The notes beneath the pieces were generated by a model, which searched no databases, was not told the origin of the DNA, and saw only the letters and a program-made list of their open reading frames with translations. Shown piece after piece: positions 20,031 through 28,023 of a stretch of DNA of 29,899 bases. Within the stretch, counting starts at the first letter, position 1, and every line of letters starts with the position of its first letter. The position numbers and the translations under genes were made by a program. Source of the DNA: JBBRWV01 sp038248985 (lineage in GTDB: Bacteria > Planctomycetota > Phycisphaerae > WQYP01); contig JBBRWV010000030.1 of NCBI GenBank assembly GCA_038248985.1, positions 1 through 29,899 of the forward strand, in the 5' to 3' direction.

Positions 20031-21203
20031 TTATGCAGCCGCATGACTTGGCTCTTGAGACAGCGTCACGTTCATACCGATGTCTCCGGGTTCAAAAACA
20101 TGGACTCGGTTGAGGTCCACATACAGAGATATTATATCATTTGCCTTGATTTTGCCAAACTCATACGCATCCGCCCGGCAAACCAGCAGGTGATCCATGA
20201 TATTCCCGTGGTTTTCCCCCAGCGTCGCGTAAATATCCACCTTGTCCCCCAGCGGCTCCACCACTACCACCTTCGCCTCCAACGCATTATCCGCCCCCAT
20301 GAATTTGCCAATATTTGCCGGACACAGCGACTCCGGACGAATCCCCAGCAGCATTTCCTTCCCCGCATAACCCGCCGTCCGCTTCGCCATCACCCCGTTC
20401 AACTCAATGCGCTGCGTCCCGAATTTAAACTCTCCCTGCGGCGAACCGATCTTCCCCCGGAACATGTTCATCGGCGGCGTCCCCACGAACGACGCCACAA
20501 AACTGTTCACCGGACGCTCATAAACTACCAGCGGCGGCGCGCACTGCTGAATGAACCCATCCTTCATCACCACAATCCGATCCCCCAGCGTCATCGCCTC
20601 TTCCTGATCGTGCGTCACGTAAATCGTCGTCGTCTGCAACTGCAAGTGCAGCCGCTTGATCTGCGCCCGCGTCTCCACCCGCAACTTCGCATCCAGATTC
20701 GACAGCGGTTCATCAAACAAAAAAGCCTTCGGGTTCCGCACAATCGCCCGGCCCACCGCCACCCGCTGCCGCTGCCCGCCCGACAGCGCCTTGGGCTTCC
20801 GTTCCAGGTACGGCGTCAATCCCAAAATCTTCGCCGCTTCCAGCACCCGCTCATGAATCTGCTCTTTCGTCAGACCCAGCTCCCGCCGCCGCAACTGCAA
20901 CCCAAACGCCATGTTCTTGTACACCGACATGTGCGGATACAACGCGTAATTCTGAAACACCATTGCAATGTCGCGATCCTTCGGCGGTATATTGTTGACC
21001 ACCCGATCCCCGATCTTGATCGTCCCCGAGGAAATCTCCTCCAGCCCCGCCACCATCCGCAACGTCGTCGATTTCCCGCACCCCGACGGCCCCACCAGCA
21101 CCAGAAACTCCCGGTCCAATATGTCCAGATCTATCGCGTTGACCGACGGCACCGGATTGCCGGCATACACCTTCGTGACTTTTTCCAGCGTGACCCGGGC
21201 CAT
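20031..21203 (-). CDS. Sugar-type ABC transporter ATPase (MalK/UgpC/MsmK family)
   Basis: A 390-aa ATPase that would power uptake of a sugar or glycerol-phosphate by permeases encoded elsewhere. Walker A GPSGCGKST is at 38-46, the Q-loop is in MVFQNYALYPHMSV (81-94), the signature LSGGQRQR starts at 140, Walker B FLFDEP is at 161-166 with catalytic Glu165, and the H-loop His is in YVTHDQEEAMTLGDR. The C-terminal ~150 residues form the TOBE/MalK-type regulatory domain (GIRPESL, VVVEPLGDK). The ATG at 21203 is preceded by AGGTGG seven bases away. No binding protein or permease lies nearby, so it may be an MsmK-like shared ATPase. It follows the TPR-like gene by 119 bp on the same strand. Confidence 0.92.
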   Translation of the reverse strand: MARVTLEKVTKVYAGNPVPSVNAIDLDILDREFLVLVGPSGCGKSTTLRMVAGLEEISSGTIKIGDRVVNNIPPKDRDIAMVFQNYALYPHMSVYKNMAFGLQLRRRELGLTKEQIHERVLEAAKILGLTPYLERKPKALSGGQRQRVAVGRAIVRNPKAFLFDEPLSNLDAKLRVETRAQIKRLHLQLQTTTIYVTHDQEEAMTLGDRIVVMKDGFIQQCAPPLVVYERPVNSFVASFVGTPPMNMFRGKIGSPQGEFKFGTQRIELNGVMAKRTAGYAGKEMLLGIRPESLCPANIGKFMGADNALEAKVVVVEPLGDKVDIYATLGENHGNIMDHLLVCRADAYEFGKIKANDIISLYVDLNRVHVFEPGDIGMNVTLSQEPSHAAA

Positions 21204-21322
21204 ATCTGTCCACCTGTGAGATGCGCAAAAATTCCGTCGCAATGAATGGTATTCCCCATTGTGGCCCTTTCCCCGTCCTCGGTCAATCCACAACCTTCTG
21301 CCCCTCGCCCATTCCGCCTCAC

Positions 21323-23866
21323 TCACGGCTCCGCATTCGCCGGCCGCGTCGCCGTCGGCGCCGTCACCGCCTTGTCCGAACGTGTCCGCGTCGATTCCGT
21401 CGCCGCCCCCACATCCGGCACCTGCTCCTTCACCGACCCCGGCGCCGTCGCCGAGCCCGCCAGCCCCAATTCCTCCACCAGCAGCCCCAGCCATTCCTTG
21501 GTCAACGGCTCCTTCTCCGTCGCGCCATGCGCCGTCAACGTCTTGATAGCCCCGGCCCGTACCTCCCCTCCCACAATCAATCCCGTCGCCGCCAGACGCT
21601 GCGCAAACATCATCTGCGCCGCCAGATTCTCCGCCGGCGATGCCCCCGCGTCCGCCGTCGGTGGCACATCCACCGCCTTGTACAACTCCGGCGTCAATCC
21701 AATCCGCGGCGCCATCCGGAACATCCACGCCCGCACAATGGGACTCCCGCTCTGCATGAACGGCAGCACCGTCGCCTCCAGCGCCGCCCTCGCCGTCTTC
21801 AAATTCGCCGCCTCTTGCGCCGGCGTCGCATCATTCGGCGCTGGCACCCCCGGCAACACCGCCGCCAGCAAATAGGCCTGCCGCAACTGCTGCTCCGCCG
21901 ACATGCTCGGTACCGCCGCCGCCAACTTCATCACATCATCCAGTGTCCGCAATGGCAACGCCGCGCGATCAAAATCACCCGTCGCCACCACCTGCCCCCC
22001 CAACCCTATCGCAAATTCCTTCGCCGTCCCACGCGGTGCCGTCAGCAGCGTCATCGACACCGGAAACGCCCGCAGCGGGTTATTCCGAAAAATATCCGCC
22101 AGCATCCCCTGATCCACCCGCACCTCAAACTCCAGCGACGACCGCCGCTCCAGACGATACGTCCGGTGTACATCATCTAGCGCAAACATCCCCAGCGCCA
22201 AACTGTCCATCCCCCGCGTCGTCCCCGCCAACCCCACCGTCGTCTTCACCACCCCCGCAGGCCCCACCGGCAATGCCCGGTCTGCCGTGTTCGTCTGCTT
22301 CACCGTCAAAACCACCGCCTCGCCCAATCCATAACGCCGCTTCGACAACTCCGCAAAAATCAGCACGAAATCCCGCGGCTGCCGATGCGCCGTAAACGTC
22401 GTCGCCGGCACCTGCTTCACCACCGCCGAAAATTCCTTCGACTTCTGCGTGTCCCGCAGCGTGATCCCTGCCCTTCGCGCCGTCTGCGCTACCTCCAGCG
22501 CCACCAGCCCCGTCGGCTGCGTCAACCAAATATCCTGCAGGATCTGCCGCGCCTCCTCCGTCTGCTTCAACTCCACGCATGCCGTCGCCCGCGCCACCTG
22601 CGCCATCAAATCCTTGTCCGCAATCAGCTCCAGTTTCTCCTTCGCCTCCTGCGCCTTCCCTGCCCGCAGCAAAAATAACCCCTCAATCCGCACGTACGCC
22701 GTATCCGTCGGCTTTGACACCTTCTTATACGCGTCCAGCCGCCCCTGAAAATCACTCGAAATTTCCGGCAAACGCATCAACTCCAACGTCAATGCTTCCG
22801 CCAATACCTCCGCGACCTCCGGCTCCGCCTTCACCCGCGCCGCCAGCTTCTCCCGAATCCGCTCCGGCAAATTCGCCAACTGCGTCGTCGCCGCCGCCCC
22901 TTCCACCGCCGGCGCCGCCGCCACTGCCGTCAATCCAAACACCTGCGCCGCCAACAACACCTCCAGCGGCGCATCCGGCATCCCCGTCACCGCCCGAAAC
23001 AGCGGTTCCGCCTCCGCCCGCTTGTTGGCAATCCCATATTCCACCGCCAAATCCGTCAGCAACTTCGGCGATTGCACCCCCGTAAAATTCAACTGCTCCA
23101 GCCCCGCCAGCAGCCACATCGCCGCATCCTCATGCAGATTATTCCGCGCCAGAATCTGCCCCCCCGCAATCCACGAATCCGGCTGATACGGGCTCGCCAG
23201 CAAAATAGCCACCTGCGCCTTCAACTGCTCCATCGCCGGCGCCTTCGCATTCGCCGCAATGTTCGCCACATCCTGTAACGCTCCCACGTTCAAATCATTA
23301 AGTTGCAGCGCCGCCGCCAGCATCTTCTTCGTCTCCTCCGTATCCCCGCGCTCGTACATCAGTCGCGCCACCCGCACCGCCATCTCGCTCCGCACCTGCG
23401 GGTCCAGCTTCTTATTTCCCATCGCCGATTGATACACCCGTAGCCGGTCATCCACCGTCTGCGACGACAGCGCCAACAACTCCAAATACTGCACCTGCGC
23501 CACCAGGTTCCCCGGGTCCGCCTTGATGGTCATCCGCAGCGTCTCGCGCAGCAGATCCGTCTGTTTCGCCACCCGCGCCGCTTCCGCCAGGTGCCGCAAT
23601 ATCATCGGATTTGTCGGATCCAGCTTCGCCGCCGCCTGCAGCAACGCCGACGTCTCCCGTATCGCCAAGGGCACCGGTATCGACCCATCACGCGATTTCG
23701 TCCGCGCATCTTCCACCAGCACATCCGCCAGCAGTCGCCGCGCCGCTTCATCCAGTGTCTCCGCGCCCCACGCCTTCATCTCCCCCACCCGCAACACCCC
23801 CCCCGTCACCACTGCCGCACAAAGCCCCTGTACCAGCCACTTCTTCAGCCTGCGTCCGCCGTGCAT
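21323..23866 (-). CDS. Large secreted TPR-like repeat protein, function unknown
   Basis: An 847-aa protein that I cannot name. The N-terminus (MHGGRRLKKWLVQGLCAAVVTG, then a polar stretch ending near KAWGAE at ~35) looks like a Sec signal peptide. Residues ~40-470 are helical repeats of TPR type, for example LLQAAAKLDPTNPMILRHLAE and KMLAAALQLNDLNVGALQDV. Residues ~490-640 look beta-rich (VVLTVKQTNTADRALPV, SSLEFEVRVDQG). Residues ~650-800 are again helical, and the last ~50 residues are low-complexity Thr/Ala/Pro. Probably a periplasmic scaffold. The ATG at 23866 has a strong GGAGGA five bases upstream, better than the longer alternative. It is divergent from clpC and has a candidate promoter of its own. 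Confidence 0.75.
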   Translation of the reverse strand: MHGGRRLKKWLVQGLCAAVVTGGVLRVGEMKAWGAETLDEAARRLLADVLVEDARTKSRDGSIPVPLAIRETSALLQAAAKLDPTNPMILRHLAEAARVAKQTDLLRETLRMTIKADPGNLVAQVQYLELLALSSQTVDDRLRVYQSAMGNKKLDPQVRSEMAVRVARLMYERGDTEETKKMLAAALQLNDLNVGALQDVANIAANAKAPAMEQLKAQVAILLASPYQPDSWIAGGQILARNNLHEDAAMWLLAGLEQLNFTGVQSPKLLTDLAVEYGIANKRAEAEPLFRAVTGMPDAPLEVLLAAQVFGLTAVAAAPAVEGAAATTQLANLPERIREKLAARVKAEPEVAEVLAEALTLELMRLPEISSDFQGRLDAYKKVSKPTDTAYVRIEGLFLLRAGKAQEAKEKLELIADKDLMAQVARATACVELKQTEEARQILQDIWLTQPTGLVALEVAQTARRAGITLRDTQKSKEFSAVVKQVPATTFTAHRQPRDFVLIFAELSKRRYGLGEAVVLTVKQTNTADRALPVGPAGVVKTTVGLAGTTRGMDSLALGMFALDDVHRTYRLERRSSLEFEVRVDQGMLADIFRNNPLRAFPVSMTLLTAPRGTAKEFAIGLGGQVVATGDFDRAALPLRTLDDVMKLAAAVPSMSAEQQLRQAYLLAAVLPGVPAPNDATPAQEAANLKTARAALEATVLPFMQSGSPIVRAWMFRMAPRIGLTPELYKAVDVPPTADAGASPAENLAAQMMFAQRLAATGLIVGGEVRAGAIKTLTAHGATEKEPLTKEWLGLLVEELGLAGSATAPGSVKEQVPDVGAATESTRTRSDKAVTAPTATRPANAEP

Positions 23867-23943
23867 AATTCCTCCGGCTTTGTCTCTTCTCAACCCCTCC
23901 GCACCGTGCGGACCTGGGCCTGCTACATCTTCATTGTCATAGG

Positions 23944-23972
23944 CTTATACATCTCCATAAGTGTAGAAGCAA
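23944..23972 (-). promoter_or_regulatory. Candidate promoter of the TPR-like gene
   Basis: On the minus strand TTGCTT (23972-23967), a 17-bp spacer and TATAAG (23949-23944) form a plausible sigma70 promoter with five of six -10 bases. The start near 23937 gives a leader of about 70 nt to the ATG at 23866. The divergent gap 23867-24082 also holds the clpC promoter. Confidence 0.45.
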
Positions 23973-24026
23973 TCCGCCCCCGCCCCTTCCCCCGCCGTTC
24001 CGCTAAATCACAATTGTTCTCCCTAC

Positions 24027-24056
24027 TTGATTGTGCCGATACACCACTCGTACAAT
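24027..24056 (+). promoter_or_regulatory. Sigma70-type promoter of clpC
   Basis: TTGATT at 24027-24032 and TACAAT at 24051-24056 are separated by 18 bp; the boxes match four and five of six consensus bases. The expected start near 24063 leaves a leader of about 20 nt that contains the ribosome site AGGAG. No CIRCE or CtsR-like operator is visible around it. Confidence 0.6.
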
Positions 24057-24082
24057 CCACTCAGAGTTTTCAGGAGAATTAA

Positions 24083-26614
24083 ATGTTTGAACGCTTTACC
24101 GACCGCGCCCGCAAAGTCATGGCGCTCGCCAATCAGGAAGCACAACGCTTCAACCACGAATACATCGGCACCGAGCACATCCTCCTCGGCCTCGTCAAAG
24201 AAGGCTCCGGTGTCGGTGCCACCGTCCTCAAAAATCTCGATATCGACCTCCGCAAAGTACGCCTCGAAGTCGAAAAACTCGTCAAGTCCGGACCCGACAT
24301 GGTCACCATGGGCAAACTTCCCCAAACACCCCGCGCCAAAAAAGTCATCGAATACGCCATCGAAGAAGCCCGTAACCTCGGCCACAACTACGTCGGCACT
24401 GAACACCTCCTCCTCGGCCTCCTCCGCGAAAAAGACGGCGTCGCCGCCCAGGTCCTCATGAACCTCGGCCTCAAGCTCGAAGAAGTCCGCGAGGAAGTCC
24501 TCAACCTCCTCGGCGCAGGTGTTGAGTCCGAAGGCGGCGCCGGCGCTGAACCCAAAGCCGAAGGCAAAGGCAAATCCAAAACCCCCGCCCTCGATTCCTT
24601 CGGCCGTGATCTCACCGAACTCGCCCGCGAAGGCTCCCTCGATCCCGTCATCGGCCGCTCCAATGAAATCGAACGCGTCATCCAGATACTCTGCCGACGT
24701 ACCAAAAATAACCCCGTCCTCCTCGGCGAAGCCGGCGTCGGCAAAACCGCCATCGTCGAAGGCCTCGCCCAGAAAATCATCGGCAACGATGTCCCCGAAA
24801 TCCTCGCCGACCGCCGCATCGTCGTCCTCGACCTCGCCATGATGGTCGCCGGCACCAAGTACCGCGGCCAGTTCGAAGAACGCATCAAGGCCGTCATGAA
24901 CGAAGTCCGCCGCGCCAAAAACGTCATCCTCTTTATTGATGAGCTTCACACCCTCGTCGGTGCCGGCGGTGCAGAAGGCGCCATCGACGCCAGCAACGTC
25001 CTCAAACCCTCCCTCGCCCGGGGCGAAATCCAGTGCATCGGCGCCACCACACTCGATGAGTTCCGCAAGTACATCGAAAAAGACGGTGCCCTCGAACGCC
25101 GCTTCCAAACCGTCATGGTCGAACCGCCCAACAAGGAGGAAGCCTTCGAAATCCTCAAGGGCCTCCGTGACCGCTACGAAGCCCACCACCGCGTCCAGAT
25201 CACCGAGGAAGCCCTCAAAGCCGCCGTCGAACTCTCCACCCGCTACATCACCGGCCGCTGTCTCCCCGACAAAGCCATCGATGTCATCGATGAAGCCGGC
25301 GCCCGCGTCCGCCTCAAAAGCATGACCAAGCCCCCCAACCTCGCCGAAGTCGAAGAGCAAATCGAACGCCTCAGCATCGAAAAAGACGAAGCCGTCAAAA
25401 ATGCCGACTACGAACGCGCCGCCGAGCTTCGCGACCAGGCCGAAACCATACGCAAGAAAAAAGAGGAAATGCAAAAACAATGGCGCGAACAGGCCAAGGA
25501 AGTCGACGGCGTCGTCGATGAAGAGGTCGTCGCCGAAGTCGTCAGCAAAATGACCGGCGTACCCCTCACCCGCCTCGAAAAGAAAGAATCCCAACGCCTC
25601 CTCGAACTCGAAAACGAACTCCACAAACGCGTCGTCTCCCAGGACGACGCCATCAAGGCCGTCGCACGCTCCATCCGTCGCGCCCGCTCCGGCCTCAAGG
25701 ATCCAAATCGTCCCATCGGCACCTTCCTCTTCCTCGGCCCCTCCGGCGTCGGCAAAACCCTCCTCTCCAAAGCCATCGCCGAGTTCATGTTCGGCTCCGA
25801 AGAAGCCCTCGTCCAGATTGACATGTCCGAGTACATGGAAAAACACAACGTCAGCCGCCTCATCGGCGCGCCCCCCGGTTACGTCGGCTACGAAGAAGGC
25901 GGCCAACTCACCGAACGCATCCGCCGCCGCTCCTACGCCGTCGTACTCCTCGACGAAATCGAAAAGGCCCACCCCGACGTCTACAACATGCTCCTTCAGA
26001 TCATGGAAGAAGGACGCCTCACCGACAACGTCGGCCGCGTCATCGATTTCAAAAACACCATCGTCATCATGACCAGCAACATCGGTGCCGACCTCATCAA
26101 GAGCGGTGGCATGCAGAAGTTCGGCATCCCCATCAAACGCTCCGATGACCAAAATTACGATGACATGAAGAAAGGCCTCCTCCGCGAAACTGAAAAATTC
26201 TTCCGTCCCGAATTCATTAACCGCCTCGATGAAACCATCATCTTCAAGCCTCTCAGCAAGGATAACCTCTACAACATCATCGATATCGAAATGAAGAAAA
26301 TGGCCAAACGCCTCGTCGAACAGGGCATCCGCCTCGAACTCACCACCGAAGCCCGTGACCTCCTCATCGACAGGGGCTACAACCCGGACTTTGGCGCCCG
26401 ACCCCTCCGTCGCGCCATCGAAAACCTCATCGAAGACACCCTCTCCGAATCGATCCTCCGCGGCGACTTCAAAGGCATCGACCTCGTTCGCATCCACCGC
26501 GACGGCGAAAAACTCCGCTTCGAATCCCTCAACACCAAAGACGCCCCCGCCCCCGACACCACCACCACCGAATCCACCACCGAATCCACCACCGGCACCG
26601 CCAACGCCACGTAA
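24083..26614 (+). CDS. clpC: ATP-dependent Clp protease ATP-binding subunit ClpC
   Basis: An 843-aa AAA+ unfoldase that feeds proteins to ClpP. Two Clp_N repeats lie at 1-145 (FERFTDRARKVMALANQEA; HNYVGTEHLLLGLL). The first AAA+ domain has Walker A GEAGVGKT at 215-222 and Walker B VILFIDE at 281-287. The middle segment carries the UVR motif (NADYERAAELRDQAETI, about 440-456) that separates ClpC from ClpA and ClpB. The second AAA+ domain has GPSGVGKT at 552-559 and LLDEIEKAH at about 622-630. The C-terminus ends in a Thr/Glu/Ser-rich tail encoded by short direct repeats (ACCGAATCCACC copies near 26565-26600), likely disordered. The ATG at 24083 has AGGAG six bases upstream. clpP and mcsAB are not next to it. 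Confidence 0.96.
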   Translation: MFERFTDRARKVMALANQEAQRFNHEYIGTEHILLGLVKEGSGVGATVLKNLDIDLRKVRLEVEKLVKSGPDMVTMGKLPQTPRAKKVIEYAIEEARNLGHNYVGTEHLLLGLLREKDGVAAQVLMNLGLKLEEVREEVLNLLGAGVESEGGAGAEPKAEGKGKSKTPALDSFGRDLTELAREGSLDPVIGRSNEIERVIQILCRRTKNNPVLLGEAGVGKTAIVEGLAQKIIGNDVPEILADRRIVVLDLAMMVAGTKYRGQFEERIKAVMNEVRRAKNVILFIDELHTLVGAGGAEGAIDASNVLKPSLARGEIQCIGATTLDEFRKYIEKDGALERRFQTVMVEPPNKEEAFEILKGLRDRYEAHHRVQITEEALKAAVELSTRYITGRCLPDKAIDVIDEAGARVRLKSMTKPPNLAEVEEQIERLSIEKDEAVKNADYERAAELRDQAETIRKKKEEMQKQWREQAKEVDGVVDEEVVAEVVSKMTGVPLTRLEKKESQRLLELENELHKRVVSQDDAIKAVARSIRRARSGLKDPNRPIGTFLFLGPSGVGKTLLSKAIAEFMFGSEEALVQIDMSEYMEKHNVSRLIGAPPGYVGYEEGGQLTERIRRRSYAVVLLDEIEKAHPDVYNMLLQIMEEGRLTDNVGRVIDFKNTIVIMTSNIGADLIKSGGMQKFGIPIKRSDDQNYDDMKKGLLRETEKFFRPEFINRLDETIIFKPLSKDNLYNIIDIEMKKMAKRLVEQGIRLELTTEARDLLIDRGYNPDFGARPLRRAIENLIEDTLSESILRGDFKGIDLVRIHRDGEKLRFESLNTKDAPAPDTTTTESTTESTTGTANAT

Positions 26615-26629
26615 AAAACGCTCGTAGTT

Positions 26630-26643
26630 CAGCCTTCAGGCTG
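26630..26643. repeat. Short palindromic repeat after clpC
   Basis: CAGCCT, a 2-nt spacer and AGGCTG form a perfect small inverted repeat 16 bp after the clpC stop. It has no T-run, so it is a poor terminator. Its minus-strand core (AGCCTGAAGGCT) resembles the hairpin at 27813-27827 and may belong to the same class of dispersed repeat. The remaining gap to tmk (26644-26801) shows nothing else. Confidence 0.45.
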
Positions 26644-26801
26644 TTCGACAATCGCCACCAACCCCAAGGCACGGACCCCCATCTCCGTGCCTTTTCCATG
26701 CGCCCCTCAACATCGTCGTCGTCACTTGAACCCTGAGCCTTGAACCACTATCGCCACCCCCGTTTCGTGTCCTTTGTGCCCCTTTCTGATCCCCGCGACC
26801 G

Positions 26802-27503
26802 CTACTTAAAAAACTCCCCCAACACCTGCATCAACTGCCTCTCCACCTGCAAAATCGACTTCCCCGCATCCACCATCCGGTACCGGTGCGGCCACCTTTC
26901 CACCTGCCACCGATAATTATCCCGCACCCGCTCAAAATAATCCTGCGCCCTCTGTTCAATCCGATCCTTTACATGCGCATCCTCAAACAACGCGTTCTGC
27001 GACGGATCCCCCTTCTTCCTCCCGCCCGCCCACATCGGGTTCAAACGCTGCATCGCCGCTTCCGTCGGCAAATCAAAAATGATCGTCAAGTGCGGCCACA
27101 TTTTGTCCACCGCGATCTCCGCCACCTGCAAAATCGCGTCCACGCTCAACCCGCCGCCCCCGCCCTGGTACGCTATCGTCGAACTCGCAAACCGATCCGC
27201 CAGCACGCACTCCCCCCGCGCCAGCGCCGGCCTTACCTCCTCCTGTATCAACTGCGCCCGCGACGCCATGTACAGCAGCATCTCACAACGAATGTCCATC
27301 CCCTCGTTCTTCACGCTCAACAGCGTCTCGCGAATCTGCTCCCCGATATGCGTCCCCCCCGGCTCACGCAGCCGCCGCACCTTCACCGTCCCCCCTTCCA
27401 ACTTCTCAATCAGCGCCCGCATCTGCGTGGTCTTCCCACACCCGTCCGCCCCATCGAACACGATAAACTTCCCCGCCAGCTTCGTAAAATCAAACTCGCC
27501 CAT
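26802..27503 (-). CDS. tmk: Thymidylate kinase
   Basis: A 233-aa kinase that phosphorylates dTMP to dTDP with ATP, an essential step of DNA precursor supply. The P-loop is GADGCGKTT at 18-26. The DR(F/Y) motif is in ADRFASSTIAYQGGGGG, and LREPGGTHIGEQIR is the substrate-binding block. A hydrophilic stretch around WAGGRKKGDPSQNALFED sits in the lid region and is longer than in E. coli Tmk. The frame could start nine codons upstream at 27530, but the ATG at 27503 has a strong GGAAGGA five bases away and the upstream one has none. It is convergent with clpC. It is separated by 520 bp of repeat-rich non-coding DNA from the SUMF1-domain gene. Confidence 0.95.
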   Translation of the reverse strand: MGEFDFTKLAGKFIVFDGADGCGKTTQMRALIEKLEGGTVKVRRLREPGGTHIGEQIRETLLSVKNEGMDIRCEMLLYMASRAQLIQEEVRPALARGECVLADRFASSTIAYQGGGGGLSVDAILQVAEIAVDKMWPHLTIIFDLPTEAAMQRLNPMWAGGRKKGDPSQNALFEDAHVKDRIEQRAQDYFERVRDNYRWQVERWPHRYRMVDAGKSILQVERQLMQVLGEFFK

Positions 27504-27764
27504 GAATTCCTTCCCATCGCTGCCACTCATAAAAACCGTCCGGCCACGCCGCCACGCAACGCACGTCCCGCCAGACAGACCCTAGTATCCAGCCCCCCGC
27601 CCAACTTTCAAGTACCACCCCCCATCACCCGCCCGTCACCCGTCCTTGCACCTCGAACCTTGAACCTTCGTTACCTCCCCCTTGGGCGAAGGAACATCAG
27701 TTTGACCGGAGGTTTTAAATCATGTCCCCATTGCCGGTCCCCCCCTTTGCCGGTCCTGGCGAAC

Positions 27765-27961
27765 CAGTCATATCTACGCAACTTCTGCCTCCACGAAAGT
27801 CCCCGCAAAATCGAGCCTGAAAGGCTCAAAAATGATAGCCGGGGGCATAGCATCGCGAGCGCAGCGAGCCAGCGCCGCACCCGGAAAGCCGACCCGCCGC
27901 ACCATGCGACCCTGAAAGGGTCGCACATCTATCCATTGTGCAGCTTGTGTAGATATGACTG
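27765..27961. repeat. MITE-like element with 17-bp terminal inverted repeats and internal hairpins
   Basis: CAGTCATATCTACGCAA at 27765-27781 is repeated in inverted form at 27945-27961 with one mismatch. Between these ends are two GAA-loop hairpins: GAGCCT/AGGCTC at 27813-27827 and TGCGACCCT/AGGGTCGCA at 27905-27925. The element is 197 bp and has no convincing gene inside. I see no clear short target duplication. It looks like a non-autonomous mobile element or a structured dispersed repeat. The rest of the 520-bp gap 27504-28023 holds only a pyrimidine-rich region and the hairpin listed next. Confidence 0.55.
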
Positions 27962-27969
27962 CCTCGCGA

Positions 27970-27988
27970 ACAGGGGCTTCGCCCCTGT
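27970..27988. repeat. GAA/TTC-loop hairpin beside the MITE-like element
   Basis: ACAGGGGC, loop TTC and GCCCCTGT form a perfect 8-bp stem. On the minus strand the loop reads GAA, as in the two hairpins of the neighbouring element. It lies 35 bp beyond the stop of the SUMF1-domain gene in that gene's reading direction. It lacks a T-run after it, so it is not a classic terminator. Confidence 0.5.
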
Positions 27989-28023
27989 ACCCCAGGAAGG
28001 AAAAAGGGAAAAAGGACAAAGGG

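Noticed and set aside
21204..21728. N-terminal extension of the MalK/UgpC-type ATPase by 175 codons
   Set aside because: The extension is Gly/Asp-rich, overlaps the end of the TPR-like gene, and the ATG at 21203 has a ribosome site and the family's normal start.
24023..26497. Antisense frame of over 800 codons across clpC
   Set aside because: Same reason: Asp/Glu/Phe/Gly-rich shadow of ClpC codons with no recognisable domain.
26725..26746. Short repeated words (CTTGAACC) also seen near 27651-27669
   Set aside because: Too short and irregular to define a repeat from one window; may be remnants of a dispersed sequence.
27671..27928. 85-codon minus-strand frame inside the repeat zone
   Set aside because: It spans the hairpins of the MITE-like element and is Arg/Ser/Leu-rich without a ribosome site; best explained by the repeat.
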